A stretch of DNA of 64,000 nt from Actinopolymorpha pittospori (GCF_014873875.1 NZ_JADBEM010000001.1:682001-746000); one strand, 5' to 3'; shown: positions 50,732 to 60,139, counted from the stretch's first letter. Numbers and translations: made by a program. Notes: generated by a model not told the origin, from the sequence alone.

Positions 50732-50977
50732 ATGACTGAGGTGCTCCCAAGCGAGGTGACCAAGTTGGCAGACGCGACCCGTAGCCAAGATCCAGAGGTC
50801 GGCCTGGCGGCCGTCGCGGCGCTCCGCGGGCTGGTCGAGGTGCTCGAGGCGCTCCAGGTCGACAACGCCCGAGCCAAGGGCTGGACCTGGAAGACCATCG
50901 CCGAGCGACTCGGCGTCACCAAGCAGGCCGTCCACCAGAAGTACGCCAGCGGCCGGCTCTTCGGACGAGGCAGGTAG
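50732..50977 (+). CDS. Small HTH regulator paired with a Clp-N protein
   Basis: 81 residues. The C-terminal half is a helix-turn-helix: KGWTWKTIAERLGVTKQAVH, QKYASGRLF. The N-terminal half is helical (VGLAAVAALRGLVEVLEALQ), likely for dimerisation. No ribosome site precedes the ATG at 50732; it is probably translated from a leaderless transcript. It lies 6 bases before the Clp-N gene. It is the natural candidate to bind the duplicated operator just upstream. Confidence 0.8.
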   Translation: MTEVLPSEVTKLADATRSQDPEVGLAAVAALRGLVEVLEALQVDNARAKGWTWKTIAERLGVTKQAVHQKYASGRLFGRGR

Positions 50978-50983
50978 AGCCCC

Positions 50984-51640
50984 ATGTTCGAGCAGTTGCC
51001 CCAGCCAACCCGGCAGGTTATGGAACTGGCCGACCAAGAATCGGACCGGATGCGGCACAGCTACATCGGCTGCGAACACGTGCTGGCCGCCCTCGCCCGC
51101 TACCCCGCCGACGCCGCCGCCGTGCTTGCCAGGCATGGACTCGACGTCGACGCTATCCGAAGCGACCTGGAGCGACTGGTCGAGGAAGGCATCCTGCCAC
51201 CGCCATGGCGAAATGATGCCGACCTCCTGCGCAGCCTCGGCGTCGATCTTGCCGCCGTACGCCACAACATGGAGTCGACCTTCGGTGCCGAAGCCTTGGA
51301 GCGAGCCACCCGCAAGGCCTCCCGCCGCACCGGCTGGCACGGCTTGACCGGCAAGCCAATCCTGTTCAAGCGAGCCCTCCAGCTCGCCGGCGAGGAGCGA
51401 CAGCGACTCGGCTATACCGAGACCACGGCCGAACATATCCTCCTCGGCGTCCTCAAAGACGCCCAAGACCCCATCGAGAAGCCGCGCTGCTTCAACAACC
51501 CCTGGATGCGACGCAAACGTGCGCAGATCGGACTTCCACACCGAGGGCCAAGCCCCGTCAAACTCATCGTCCAAGCACGAGGCGCCAGCCTGCCAGACCT
51601 CTACCAAGCCGTCGCGGCGGAGTTGCACGCACCCGCCTAG
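50984..51640 (+). CDS. Clp N-domain repeat protein
   Basis: 218 residues with two Clp-N type repeats: MFEQLPQPTRQVMELADQES ... HSYIGCEHVLAALARYPADA, and a second around FKRALQLAGEERQRLGYTET, TAEHILLGVLKD. These domains normally sit at the front of ClpA/ClpC and bind substrates or adaptors; here no AAA+ module follows. Such stand-alone proteins accompany small HTH regulators in actinomycetes and may modulate ClpC or sense damaged proteins. Complete; the C-terminal 40 residues are unlike ClpC. Confidence 0.85.
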   Translation: MFEQLPQPTRQVMELADQESDRMRHSYIGCEHVLAALARYPADAAAVLARHGLDVDAIRSDLERLVEEGILPPPWRNDADLLRSLGVDLAAVRHNMESTFGAEALERATRKASRRTGWHGLTGKPILFKRALQLAGEERQRLGYTETTAEHILLGVLKDAQDPIEKPRCFNNPWMRRKRAQIGLPHRGPSPVKLIVQARGASLPDLYQAVAAELHAPA

Positions 51641-51708
51641 CCCTCGACTTGCGACTACAGGTCCGTCACCGAGCCTCGGCGATGCCCGACGCCAACGGTG
51701 ACGCCAAC

Positions 51709-52284
51709 ATGACGAGACCCAGCCCGGGGCCGCGTGAGCGACTACTCACCGCTGGTCAGCACCTCTTCTATGCGCACGGCGTCGCGGTCGGGGTCGACGC
51801 ACTCCTGAAGGAGGCGAAGGTCGCCCGCCGGTCGCTCTACGAGCACTTCAGCGGCAAGGACGGGCTGGTGGCGGCGGTCCTGCACCGCACGGCCGAGGAG
51901 GACCTCGCGTGGTACGACGCCGCGCTGGCAGCCGCGGACGAGCCGCGCGAGCGACTGCTCGGCCTCTTCGACCGGCTCGACGAGCTCGTCGCGAACGACG
52001 ACTTCCGCGGCTGCCGGTACTTCGCCAGCGACGTCGCCCTCGAGGATCCCGACCATCCGGCCCATGCCGAGACCGAGGGGTTCCGCCGGCGGCTTCGTGA
52101 GCGCCTGATGCGGGAGCTGGAGGCGATGGACCACGCCGACCCCGAGCACGCGGCCGACCAGCTGCACCTGCTGATCGAGGGCACCCTGGTGATGGGAGCG
52201 CCCCAGGACGACCGGCATCCCGCGCGCGCCGCGCATGACCTGGCAGCCCTCGCCCTCGGGTGGGGAGGTGCGTCATGGCGGTGA
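51709..52284 (+). CDS. TetR-family regulator
   Basis: 191 residues. HTH: RERLLTAGQHLFYAHGVAVG, VDALLKEAKVARRSLYEHFS, GKDGLVAAVLHR. The C-terminal domain includes FRGCRYFASDVALEDPDHPA and LHLLIEGTLVMGA, a pattern of the subgroup with a CxF motif after the first helices. ATG 51709 is used; 51682 is an alternative, neither having a strong ribosome site. Overlaps the YjbR gene by 10 bases, so the two are co-expressed. Confidence 0.85.
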   Translation: MTRPSPGPRERLLTAGQHLFYAHGVAVGVDALLKEAKVARRSLYEHFSGKDGLVAAVLHRTAEEDLAWYDAALAAADEPRERLLGLFDRLDELVANDDFRGCRYFASDVALEDPDHPAHAETEGFRRRLRERLMRELEAMDHADPEHAADQLHLLIEGTLVMGAPQDDRHPARAAHDLAALALGWGGASWR

Positions 52285-52634
52285 TCGAGGATGTTCGCGC
52301 ACTGGGCTCGCAGCTCGAACGCTCCTATCCGGTCTACGTGCGCGGCCGGTTGAAGTTCCGGGTCAAGCAGATCGTCTACGTCGCGTTCTCCCTCGACGAA
52401 GCGGTGATGGGGTTCGCGTTCCCGAAACAGGAGCGCGGCGCGCTCGTCGCCGGCGAGCCGGAGAAGTTCCGGCTGCCGTCGGACTCGGACATGCGGTTCA
52501 ACTGGGTCCACGCCGAGCTCGCTGCGCTGGACCCGACCGAGGCCCGCGAACTCGTCGTGGACGCGTGGCGGATGGTGGTCCCCCAGAAGGTCTCACGCGC
52601 CTACGACCTCACCCATCCCGGTGGTCCGGGATGA
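52275..52634 (+). CDS. MmcQ/YjbR-family protein
   Basis: 119 residues from ATG 52275, with GGAGGT 5 bases upstream. Motifs: LKFRVKQIVYVAFSLDEAVM, GFAFPKQERGAL, FNWVHAELAALDPTEARELV, DAWRMVVPQKVSRAY. Members have a double-wing fold and may bind DNA; biochemical role unknown. Unlike the copy at 27959-28319 this one is unbroken. Coupled to the preceding TetR gene. Confidence 0.82.
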   Translation: MAVIEDVRALGSQLERSYPVYVRGRLKFRVKQIVYVAFSLDEAVMGFAFPKQERGALVAGEPEKFRLPSDSDMRFNWVHAELAALDPTEARELVVDAWRMVVPQKVSRAYDLTHPGGPG

Positions 52635-52842
52635 CGGCTCTGGGCCGTCGACGTGCCCGCACCGGCTACATCTCCGGCGCGCTGCTCGGTCCCAGCACCA
52701 ACGGAAGCACCAACGGTGGAGGGCACCTTGCCTACGTGACGATCCAGGTCTACCGGCTGGCCGGGCGCCCGCAGTAGGCAACGGCCTGAAGTCCCTGACC
52801 GGTACACCACACTGCCTTGACACCACAGGAGATGATCTTCAG

Positions 52843-53118
52843 ATGCAGTACCTGGTTTGCGTGATCGATGACAAGGGCAATCCCGGCAGCACCGACACGC
52901 AGCCTGCCATCAGCGCGTTCAACGAACGACTGATCGCCGAGGGCTACTGGGTTTTCGCGGGCGGACTCGCAGACACCACCGCGGCCACGGTCATCGACAA
53001 CCGGGGCGAGCAGGCGGTGTTCAGCGACGGGCCTTTCGTGGAGTCGAAGGAGTACCCGAACTCCGCCTCACGACCCATGTCAGCAACCACGAGCACACCC
53101 TCTCCAGCCACCGCTTGA
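52843..53118 (+). pseudogene. YCII-related protein, truncated
   Basis: MQYLVCVIDDKGNPGSTDTQ, FNERLIAEGYWVFAGGLADT and QAVFSDGPFVESKEY match the first about 70 residues of YCII/DGPF-domain proteins. After FVESKEY the expected helix and last strand are replaced by unrelated sequence to the stop. Probably inactive. Confidence 0.65.
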
Positions 53119-53186
53119 AGGCGCCAATCGGCGCGCTGAAGACTTCAGTCAACTAGCCGCGCGCTGGCCACAATCCGGCGCAGACA

Positions 53187-53750
53187 GCTCCGTACACATC
53201 TATTCGCGGCGCGGCACACCGCTCGGCGACGCCTTTCCGAGCTGGTCGGCGCGCTGTACGCCTACCTGCCTCCCGGGACGATCGTCGACCCGGAGATCGT
53301 CCTTCGGCGGCACGGCCGGCTCGACCTCAACGCGCTCCAACGCCGCTATGCCCAGCGCCGTCACGCCCGCGAACTCGCGGGCACACAGCCTGTCCACCTG
53401 GTCGTCTTCGACGTGCTCGAGACGGCGCAGGACGGTGCTCTCCGCCGCCGCGGGCTGCGAGAACGGCGTGCCGTCCTGGAGCGGCTGTTCCGTCGCGTCC
53501 CCGCCCGGTCGCCGATGACCCTTGCCATGCAGACGTCGGACCCGGCCATGGCCGAGGAGTGGTTCGACACGATGGCCGTCGCCGGCGTCGGGGGCCTAGC
53601 GATCAAACCGGCGAACAGCCCCTACGTCTCCGGTGCGCGGGTGTGGCTGAAGCGCACGTCGCGGCAGACCACCGACGCCGTGATCGGCGGAGTCACCGGC
53701 AGCCTCCACCGCCCGGCGGCACTACTGCTCGAAGTGGGATCTACTCTCGG
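53187..53750 (+). pseudogene. ATP-dependent DNA ligase core fragment
   Basis: VHIYSRRGTPLGDAFP, a one-base shift near 53245, then ELVGALYAYLPPGTIVDPEI, LDLNALQRRYAQRRHAREL, PVHLVVFDVLETAQDGALRR, VEGL-like VGGLAIKPANSPYV and VWLKRTSRQTTDAVIGG match the adenylation domain of LigC/LigD-type ligases. The nucleophile lysine motif and the C-terminal OB domain are missing. It abuts the ArsR promoter region. Confidence 0.75.
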
Positions 53751-53776
53751 GTCCGATCCGCTTACGTACCTGGACG

Positions 53777-53800
53777 GTTACGTAACTGCCTTGGTACATT
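53777..53800 (+). promoter_or_regulatory. Operator palindrome and -10 of the ArsR gene
   Basis: GTTACGTAAC (53777-53786) is a perfect palindrome, with a related CTTACGTAC at 53761. TACATT (53795-53800) is a good -10, and the ATG follows 6 bases later without a ribosome site, suggesting leaderless, autoregulated transcription. Confidence 0.5.
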
Positions 53801-53806
53801 CACGCC

Positions 53807-54133
53807 ATGGAAGCTGTCTTGCGGGCACTGGCGGACGAGAGCCGGCGGGCAATGCTGGAGACCCTGGTTGGTGGTCCGGCCACCGCGGGTGAGCTGGCGG
53901 CGCTGCTGCCCATCGCCCGCCCGGGGGTGTCGCGGCATCTTCGGGTGCTGCGGGAGGCGGGGCTTGTCGAGGTCCGACGGGAGGCGCAGCGGCGGGTCTA
54001 CGGGCTTAGGCCCGAGCCGCTCGCTGAGGTAGATGAATGGCTGGGCCGGTACCGGGCCTTGTGGGAGCAGCGGCTGGAAGCCCTGCACACCGAGGTGGCC
54101 CGCGGAAAACGCGACCGAAGGAGCGCCAGATGA
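53807..54133 (+). CDS. ArsR-family regulator
   Basis: 108 residues. A winged helix fills the protein: ALADESRRAMLETLVGGPAT, AGELAALLPIARPGVSRHLR, VLREAGLVEVRREAQRRVYG, ending with the linker VDEWLGRYRALWEQRLEAL typical of ArsR proteins paired with AHSA1 genes. No metal-binding CxC motif is present. The stop overlaps the next start as ATGA, so both are translated together. Confidence 0.88.
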   Translation: MEAVLRALADESRRAMLETLVGGPATAGELAALLPIARPGVSRHLRVLREAGLVEVRREAQRRVYGLRPEPLAEVDEWLGRYRALWEQRLEALHTEVARGKRDRRSAR

Positions 54134-54649
54134 GCAGCAACACCGGTGGAGGCGGCCGCATCCTGGGCAGCCTGCGATCAGCAGATGGCAAAGGCATCGT
54201 GCGCATGCAGGACCGCTTCGACACCGACATCGACGACCTGTGGTCGGCAATCACCGATCCCCGCCGTCTCGCCCGCTGGATTGGCAAGGTAGAGGGCGAC
54301 TTGCGGCCCGGCGGCGACTTCCGCGCACATTTCTTTAGCAGCGGATGGGAAGGCACCGGGCACGTGGAAGCGTGCGAGCCGCCGCAGCGGTTGCTGCTGG
54401 TGACCAAGCACGCGGGCGCCCGACGAACAGGAGATCGAGGTCACGCTGACCGCCGACGGCGGCCAGACCATCCTGGTCTGGGAGGAACGGGGCATGCCCG
54501 TGGACCTGCTCGCCGCCTACGGGTCCGGGATCCAGGTCCATGTCGAAGATCTCGCCGCCCACCTCGCCGGGAGTGAGCGCTGCGACGCCAAGGCGCAGTG
54601 GGACGAACTCCTCCCCGCCTATCAAGCCTTGGCCGCCTGTGTCGACTAA
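54130..54649 (+). pseudogene. SRPBCC/AHSA1-domain protein with one frameshift
   Basis: From ATG 54130: RMQDRFDTDIDDLWSAITDP, RRLARWIGKVEGDLRPGGDF, GHVEACEPPQRLLLVTKHAG. Near 54420 an extra base shifts the frame; PDEQEIEVTLTADGGQTILV, VDLLAAYGSGIQVHVEDLAA and WDELLPAYQALAACVD continue in the next frame to TAA 54649. AHSA1-like proteins bind hydrophobic ligands. A single indel is the only lesion, so this may be an error. Confidence 0.75.
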
Positions 54650-55292
54650 TTCGAACGTGAGGTCCACCCCCGGAGCGGTGCCGTAGAAACCCTCGCGCCC
54701 GCCGGCCGCGCCCACGGGGGAGGTGGGGCGGGCACTTCGGAAGGCACCCCGGGCGCTGGGGGGATCTGCGCCGTACGGTGGCTGGTCATACCGCATCACC
54801 CGATGTACCCCGCAGTGCGTATCCGTGGGCCGCTTGCGACGCCGTGGTACCACGACCACCGCATGGACTTCACCGGCCCGAGCGTGTGGCGCGGGCTCGC
54901 CGGGTTCCACATCCTCCACGACCCCGACGAGCAAAGACTCGGCCTTCCCTCGGGCAAGCACGACCTGCCGATCATGATCACGGATCGATCGTTCGCGGCG
55001 GACGGAGCGCCAGCCGACCGGCCATCACCAAGTCGCCCGCTCGTGGCCTCCAAGACGATGCCCACGCGAACGCGGTTCACCATGACCACCTGCACCTGGG
55101 CGCCGACGTCACCGCTCACCAGTAGCCACAGCCAGGCATTGCGCACAACCCAGATAATGCCGACTCCCAGCCGTCCAGGACATCGCACCCGACGAGGTGC
55201 CTCTAGACCTGGACCTGGAGGCCTGATCCAGCGACGACGTGGATTCAAACCGATGTAGCCCCCGCACTCCTGGTGGAAGGGTGGAAGGGGGG
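54650..55292. other. Intergenic stretch with a dispersed repeat
   Basis: Contains repeat copy B at 54789-54836. A minus frame (55010-55145) reads AWLWLLVSGDVGAQVQVVMV, possibly a decayed membrane protein; no start or family. Confidence 0.35.
54789..54836 (+). repeat. Dispersed repeat, copy B
   Basis: Second copy of the repeat at 48852-48900; see that entry. It does not border a recognisable mobile element. Confidence 0.6.
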
Positions 55293-55571
55293 CTACACCG
55301 GCCACTTATGGGCGGTCGGGCGCCGCGCTGGGGGCACGTCCGGCATTCGATGTGACGACGCCTCGCACCGCTTCTGGACCAACCTGACTAGCTGCCGCCA
55401 TCCCGGTGGGAGCGCCGACAGGTCGGCCTTGTTGGGCGGACCGTCGTGAGTGATGTCGAACAGGCAAGCAGCAAGCGCGTGCCCGGGTTCCACCCAGTGA
55501 CGGTGATACCCGGCCCGTTGGCACGCAGGGTCGTTGCAAAGCTGACCATCACTCGGCGGGCCCGCAGACAT
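55293..55571 (-). CDS. Small hypothetical protein
   Basis: 92 residues starting MSAGPPSDGQLCNDPACQRA. Two cysteines (CNDPAC) and a nearby HRH (GYHRHWVEPGH) could bind metal. The second half is helical (LPPGWRQLVRLVQKRCEAS). No ribosome site of note, no family recognised; kept because composition and codon usage are coherent over its whole length. Confidence 0.4.
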   Translation of the reverse strand: MSAGPPSDGQLCNDPACQRAGYHRHWVEPGHALAACLFDITHDGPPNKADLSALPPGWRQLVRLVQKRCEASSHRMPDVPPARRPTAHKWPV

Positions 55572-55845
55572 TGATCCTCCGTCGTCTACCCGGTGTCGTC
55601 TACCCGGCGACTGTAGGCACCGGCGAGCGGCGAGAGCGGGGGACGATCGTCCCGACCAGGCCAGGACTCACGTTGCCAAGCCCGGAAGCCACCTCGTGGT
55701 CGACGGACTGGGTCAAAGCCCGATGAACCGGACCACTTCTGACCCTGACGCTCGAACGAACCGCCGGCAAGCGCACGGAGGCCTCCACCTCCAGACATAC
55801 AACGGCACCCGCCCATAGAGGTCAGGGGCCGTGGTCATGCTTGCC

Positions 55846-55990
55846 TCAATCCGGCAGGATGACGTGCCGGTAGGAGACGCCGCCAACCACCCTGGCGATG
55901 GTGTTCCGACTCACCCCGAACTCGGCCGCGAGCGCCCTCCGCAGCTCGGTCAACGCGCGCCGCCCAACGCGGCGGTATGCCGGAAGAAGA
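55846..55990 (-). pseudogene. HTH fragment, recombinase-like tail
   Basis: LTELRRALAAEFGVSRNTIA, RVVGGVSYRHV resembles the C-terminal helix-turn-helix of serine recombinases or small HTH proteins (ALAAEFGVSR.TV..I..G). The preceding sequence in the frame is unrelated. Confidence 0.35.
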
Positions 55991-56252
55991 CCGTGGATTG
56001 CGGTGCGTCTCTTAAGCCCGGATGCACCGACGATCTGCGCGTGGTGAGCGGGTCGGGTCGTGACGCGAGAATGCCCTCGCGCCTTGGGATGATCGGACTT
56101 GTCGAAGGCTTGAGCTGTCCAGCACGGAAGGGCATCTCTGAACTGGTACGACACGAGGTCGCATGTACAAAGTGGCTCGCTGCGGCCGGGCACGACTAGC
56201 CAGGAGGATGCGGAGAACTAAGGCCATCCGCCCGTGAGCGTATACACGTCTT

Positions 56253-56779
56253 TCAGGCCAAGGCTTCTCCGCGTACCGCCAAGGGGCTGGACTTCGCGGC
56301 GTAGGCGGGCGGTGTCGGCTCGAGCCATCGTAGGAACGTCGACTTGACCATGAACGCGAACAGATGGTTCCCCGACGGCGTGTAGTGGCCGTTGTAGTAG
56401 CGGCGCCGATACTCCTCCGGTGTGATCGAGAAGGCCGCGTAGTCGCCACGGTGAGCGGACAGCGAGTCGACGTAGGGGATCCCGAGGTCGTCGAGCCCGC
56501 GAACGAACTCCTCGTCCGGTCGAGGCTCGCCCGCGCAGGCATCCGAGACCACGTCGCCGGGATAACTCAGCTCAGCAACACCAGCAGACGCTTGCCCTGC
56601 GCGGTGAGTTCCTGCCGGGCTCGCTGGACCAGCAGCGTCGATGCGCGGAAAGCACACCAGTCATAGAACGCCTCCGCTGAACGCCGGCACGCCTCCTCGG
56701 TGCTCAGGTCGAGTTCGACGTTGTCGGCGCTCGCCTCGCTCGCCTCCTCCCTGCGCATCCGCCGACACGCCTGCAGCAC
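56253..56779 (-). pseudogene. SGNH-hydrolase-like protein with a frameshift
   Basis: RASTLLVQRARQELTAQGKR, LLVLLS, a frameshift near 56570, then YPGDVV, FVRGLDDLGIPYVDSLSAHR and YNGHYTPSGNHLFAFMVKST. The GHYTPSGN segment corresponds to block V (Asp/His region) of SGNH/GDSL hydrolases. The block I serine region is not identifiable, so the 5' end is probably lost. Confidence 0.45.
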
Positions 56780-57218
56780 GCCGTAGCCCCTACGCGTCTA
56801 CGACACGCCCATCAACGAGCGCGTGCCGTACTGCACTCTGATGGACGCCACTGCCGACACCGCTCGCTCGGCCCGACGGCCACCACCTGCCACAAGACTT
56901 CAGCGACGTGATCGCCTCGGTCACAGGGTTCGCAGACCCACTCATCACGCCCGAACAAGCCGGTGTTAGTTGGAACGCCGACCGGTGGCGATGGATCTGC
57001 TGATCACCGACGCGGAGGTGACGGGCGGCTACTTGGTCCGCTGCGGCTAGCGCGAGCGCCGACCAGCTCGGGCATGAGCTCGGCCAGCAGGGCAGCGGCA
57101 TTGTCCACACACGCCGCGGCCACGCTCCGACGGGCTCCAGGTGGTGAGTTGGTCCCGGGACCAAGTATCTCCCGCCGGGCCTAGCGGCCGACAGCTGACA
57201 AGCGGGATCATTTTCAAT
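56780..57218. other. Stretch with a short plus-strand coding remnant
   Basis: 56845-57003 (+) reads ARPDGHHLPQDFSDVIASV, TGFADPLITPEQAGVSWNAD and RWRWIC before a stop, the C-terminus of an unidentified protein. No family recognised. Confidence 0.3.
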
Positions 57219-58172
57219 ATGTACGATGACCAACCGACTAGCTCCGCAGCCACGCCGCTGCAGCAAGCAGACCGGTTCTCCAGCGACACCGAAACCCACC
57301 TGCACCGCGAGCACCCATATGTCGAGGAGATCAACGGTCGCCCGCGGCCGGTGCTCGTGCACGAATTCTCACCCCGTTCCCCTCTACCGGACGCTACGAC
57401 CCTCGCGCTTGTCCCCGGCGGCAGCTTCGCCTCCGCCACCTGCTACTACGCCCTGGCGCCGCGCCTGCTGGCGGCCCGGCACGGGGGCCGATTCCTCTTC
57501 GTCGACCCACCTGGCACTGGTGGCAGCGGCCGCGATGTGGCCGATCTCGACCAGGCCGCGCACGCCGACCTCATGCTCTCCGCGCTCGCGAACGTGGCCG
57601 ACAACCATCGGCTCGTGCTCGGCGGGCACTCGATGGGCGGCGCCTACGCCCAGGTGATGGCACGCCGGCAGATGCTCCGGCCCAAGGGCCAGCCACGGAT
57701 TCGCGCGCTGCTGCTGCTCGACCCGCTGCCGCTCGGCGGTTCTGGCCTGCTGCGCACCGGGTGGAAGCTGGCACTGTCGGGACCGTCAGCGGCTGGTGCC
57801 ACAAGGCGCTTCTTCCGGACGTCGCACGCCACGGCCGACGACATCGCCCTCCTCGAGCGCGTCCGCAGCGACTTCTCGGTGTCCCTTCGCGCTGCGCTCG
57901 CGTGCCTGCGGGGACACGGCTTCCCGGACGCGACGCACCCGTTCACCGGCCGAGTCCTCGTGCTCGGCGCCGCCGATAGCATCGCCGTCGCGCAGAACCG
58001 CCTTGTGGCCATGGCCGCGTCGGCGGCCTACACGCGAGCAAACTACGAACGCATCGACGGCAGCACGGCCGGTCTCGCGGGTCACTGCGACTTCCTCGAC
58101 CTGCCAGCCACCTCTGCAGCGTGCGTGCAGTTCCTCCGCAAGGTCGACGAAGAAGGTGCTTCGACCGCGTGA
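57219..58172 (+). CDS. Alpha/beta hydrolase
   Basis: 317 residues. TTLALVPGGSFASATCYYAL supplies the oxyanion region, FLFVDPPGTGGSGRDVADL the strand-4 loop, LVLGGHSMGGAYAQVMAR the nucleophile elbow (Ser), VLVLGAADSIAV the Asp region and GLAGHCDFLDLP the His. Complete. ATG 57219 is the first start that fits; the ribosome site is weak. It converges on the asparagine synthetase gene with 27 bases between them and may belong to the same locus as a thioesterase-like hydrolase. Confidence 0.82.
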   Translation: MYDDQPTSSAATPLQQADRFSSDTETHLHREHPYVEEINGRPRPVLVHEFSPRSPLPDATTLALVPGGSFASATCYYALAPRLLAARHGGRFLFVDPPGTGGSGRDVADLDQAAHADLMLSALANVADNHRLVLGGHSMGGAYAQVMARRQMLRPKGQPRIRALLLLDPLPLGGSGLLRTGWKLALSGPSAAGATRRFFRTSHATADDIALLERVRSDFSVSLRAALACLRGHGFPDATHPFTGRVLVLGAADSIAVAQNRLVAMAASAAYTRANYERIDGSTAGLAGHCDFLDLPATSAACVQFLRKVDEEGASTA

Positions 58173-58199
58173 TGGCGCCGGGCCTCCGGGTGGGCCGGC

Positions 58200-60050
58200 T
58201 TACCCCAGCCGCAGCTCGGGCCGGTAGAGGTCGATCCAATGGTAGAGGTCCAGAACCCGTTCGATCCCGACCCGCTGCGCGGGGCTGACCTCGGTGGGGT
58301 CCAGCCGGGTGACCTTGTCCAGCCAGACACGGTCAACGATGTCGAAGACCGCGCTGCCGTGCTCGGACAACACATCCGCGGCCTGGCGCTGCAGAGCCTG
58401 GGCCACCTCCGGGTCAGGCGGCGTCGGGTATGGACTCTTGACCCGGTCGATCACCGACACCGGCAGCAGTGGCCGCACTGCCGCCCGCAGCAGGCTTTTC
58501 TCTCGCCCGTCAAAGTTCTTCATCGACCACGGGATGTTGTAGACGTACTCGACGAGGCGGTGGTCGGCGAAGGGCACCCGCACCTCCAGCCCGACCGCCA
58601 TCGACAACCGGTCCTTGCGGTCCAGCAGCGCCCGCACGAGCCGGGTCAGATGCAAATGGCAGATGGTGCGCATGTGGCGCTCGAACGGGTTACTCCCGGG
58701 AAGGTGCTCGACCGCCGCGACCGCCGCACTGTACTGGTCGGCGATGTAGCCGGCCACATCGAGCCGCTCCCGCAGGCCCGGGTGCAGCAACGCCGTGCGG
58801 TCAGTGGTGATCGCGTTCTGAAACGCCAACCAGGGGAAGGTCGGCGCGTCACGGGCTGCCGGAACGTGGAACCAGAGATAGCCGCCGAACAACTCGTCGG
58901 CGAACTCCCCCGACAGTGTCACGGTGGCCTCCTGCCGGATCCGGCGGAACAGCAGGTACATCGAGGAGTCAATGTCGCCCAGCCCGATCGGCATGTCCCG
59001 GCAGGCGACGACGGCGCGGCGCAGGTCGGGGTCCACCAGCTCCGCCGGGTCGAGGACCACATCGCGGTGGCGTGAGCCAACCTTGGCCACCACCTCCCGC
59101 ACGAACGGGGCGTCCGGCGTCTGCCGCATCTCGTCGGGCCGGAAGGAGTCCTCCAGACCGATGAAGTCCACAGTGAACGTTCGCAGCTCCGAGCCGCTGC
59201 GGCGGGCCTGCGCCGCGGCCAGCGCGGTTACGGCGCTGGAGTCCAATCCGCCCGAGAGCAGGCAGCACAGCTCCACATCGGACACTACCTGTCGGCGGAC
59301 GATGTCGTGGAGCAGCGCACCGATCCGGTCGGTGGTGGTGTCGAGATCGTCGGGGTGTTCGGCCGCCGCCAGGCTCCAGTAGGTCCGCTCCCGCATTCCG
59401 GCCCGGTCGATGGTGACCGTTGTCGCGGGCAGGACCTCGCGGATGTCCTTCCACAACGCCCAGCCGGGGGTCTTGGTGAACCCGATCAGTTCGTGCAGGC
59501 AGTCGAGGTCGACCACCCGGGGCACTTCCGGGTGGGCGAGTATCGCCTTGGGCTCCGACCCGAACAACACGCCGCCGGGGGTGCGCCGGAGGTAGAGCGG
59601 CTTGATCCCGACCCGGTCGCGGACCAGCACCAGCCGCTGCGCCGGGCCGTCCCACACGGCGAAGGCGTACATGCCGTTGAGGCGTTCGGCGACCCGGTCG
59701 CCCCACTCCTGGTAGCCGCGCAGCACGACCTCGGTGTCGCTGCGTGTGGTGAAGTGATGCCCCCGCGATACAAGCTCGTCGCGGAGCTCGACGAAGTTGT
59801 AGACCTCGCCGGAGTAGACCAGGGCCACCGGCCCGGCCGGGGTCCGCGCAACCATCGGCTGCACCCCGCCCGGCACGTCGATCACCGCGAGCCGGCGGTG
59901 TCCGAGCGCCACGTACCGGTCGGTGAAGATCCCGCCGGCGTCCGGGCCTCGCTCGGCGAGGGTGGCAGTCATCGCCGCGACGATCTCGTCGCGGTCGCCG
60001 CGCTCGTTCGGGTCGCGGTCGAAGTCGACCCAGCCGCAGATGCCACACAT
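58200..60050 (-). CDS. asnB: Glutamine-hydrolysing asparagine synthetase
   Basis: 616 residues. The N-terminal glutaminase starts MCGICGWVDFDRD with Cys2 as nucleophile after Met removal; LGHRRLAVIDVPGGVQPM, VYSGEVYNFVELRDEL and RSDTEVVLRGYQEWG follow. The synthetase half has the PP-loop CCLLSGGLDSSAVTAL near 267, SGEFADELFGGYLWFH, DRKDRLSMAVGLEVRVPFAD and REKSLLRAAVRPLLP. It converts aspartate, glutamine and ATP to asparagine; similar enzymes amidate or cyclise natural products, but Cys2 and full length argue against a lasso cyclase. It lies downstream of the ABC exporter stump and reductase on the same strand. Confidence 0.92.
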   Translation of the reverse strand: MCGICGWVDFDRDPNERGDRDEIVAAMTATLAERGPDAGGIFTDRYVALGHRRLAVIDVPGGVQPMVARTPAGPVALVYSGEVYNFVELRDELVSRGHHFTTRSDTEVVLRGYQEWGDRVAERLNGMYAFAVWDGPAQRLVLVRDRVGIKPLYLRRTPGGVLFGSEPKAILAHPEVPRVVDLDCLHELIGFTKTPGWALWKDIREVLPATTVTIDRAGMRERTYWSLAAAEHPDDLDTTTDRIGALLHDIVRRQVVSDVELCCLLSGGLDSSAVTALAAAQARRSGSELRTFTVDFIGLEDSFRPDEMRQTPDAPFVREVVAKVGSRHRDVVLDPAELVDPDLRRAVVACRDMPIGLGDIDSSMYLLFRRIRQEATVTLSGEFADELFGGYLWFHVPAARDAPTFPWLAFQNAITTDRTALLHPGLRERLDVAGYIADQYSAAVAAVEHLPGSNPFERHMRTICHLHLTRLVRALLDRKDRLSMAVGLEVRVPFADHRLVEYVYNIPWSMKNFDGREKSLLRAAVRPLLPVSVIDRVKSPYPTPPDPEVAQALQRQAADVLSEHGSAVFDIVDRVWLDKVTRLDPTEVSPAQRVGIERVLDLYHWIDLYRPELRLG

Positions 60051-60139
60051 GTGCGCCTCCTATGGTTCAGCCGGAAGTGGTGAGGTGATAGGGATCCGCG
60101 ACGGACTGTCGCGTGAGGCGGCGACGCGCGCCCAGCACA

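Noticed and set aside
58200..60050. AsnB homologue as a lasso-peptide cyclase
   Set aside because: It keeps the full glutaminase domain with Cys2 and has standard asparagine synthetase length; no precursor or leader protease gene is visible.
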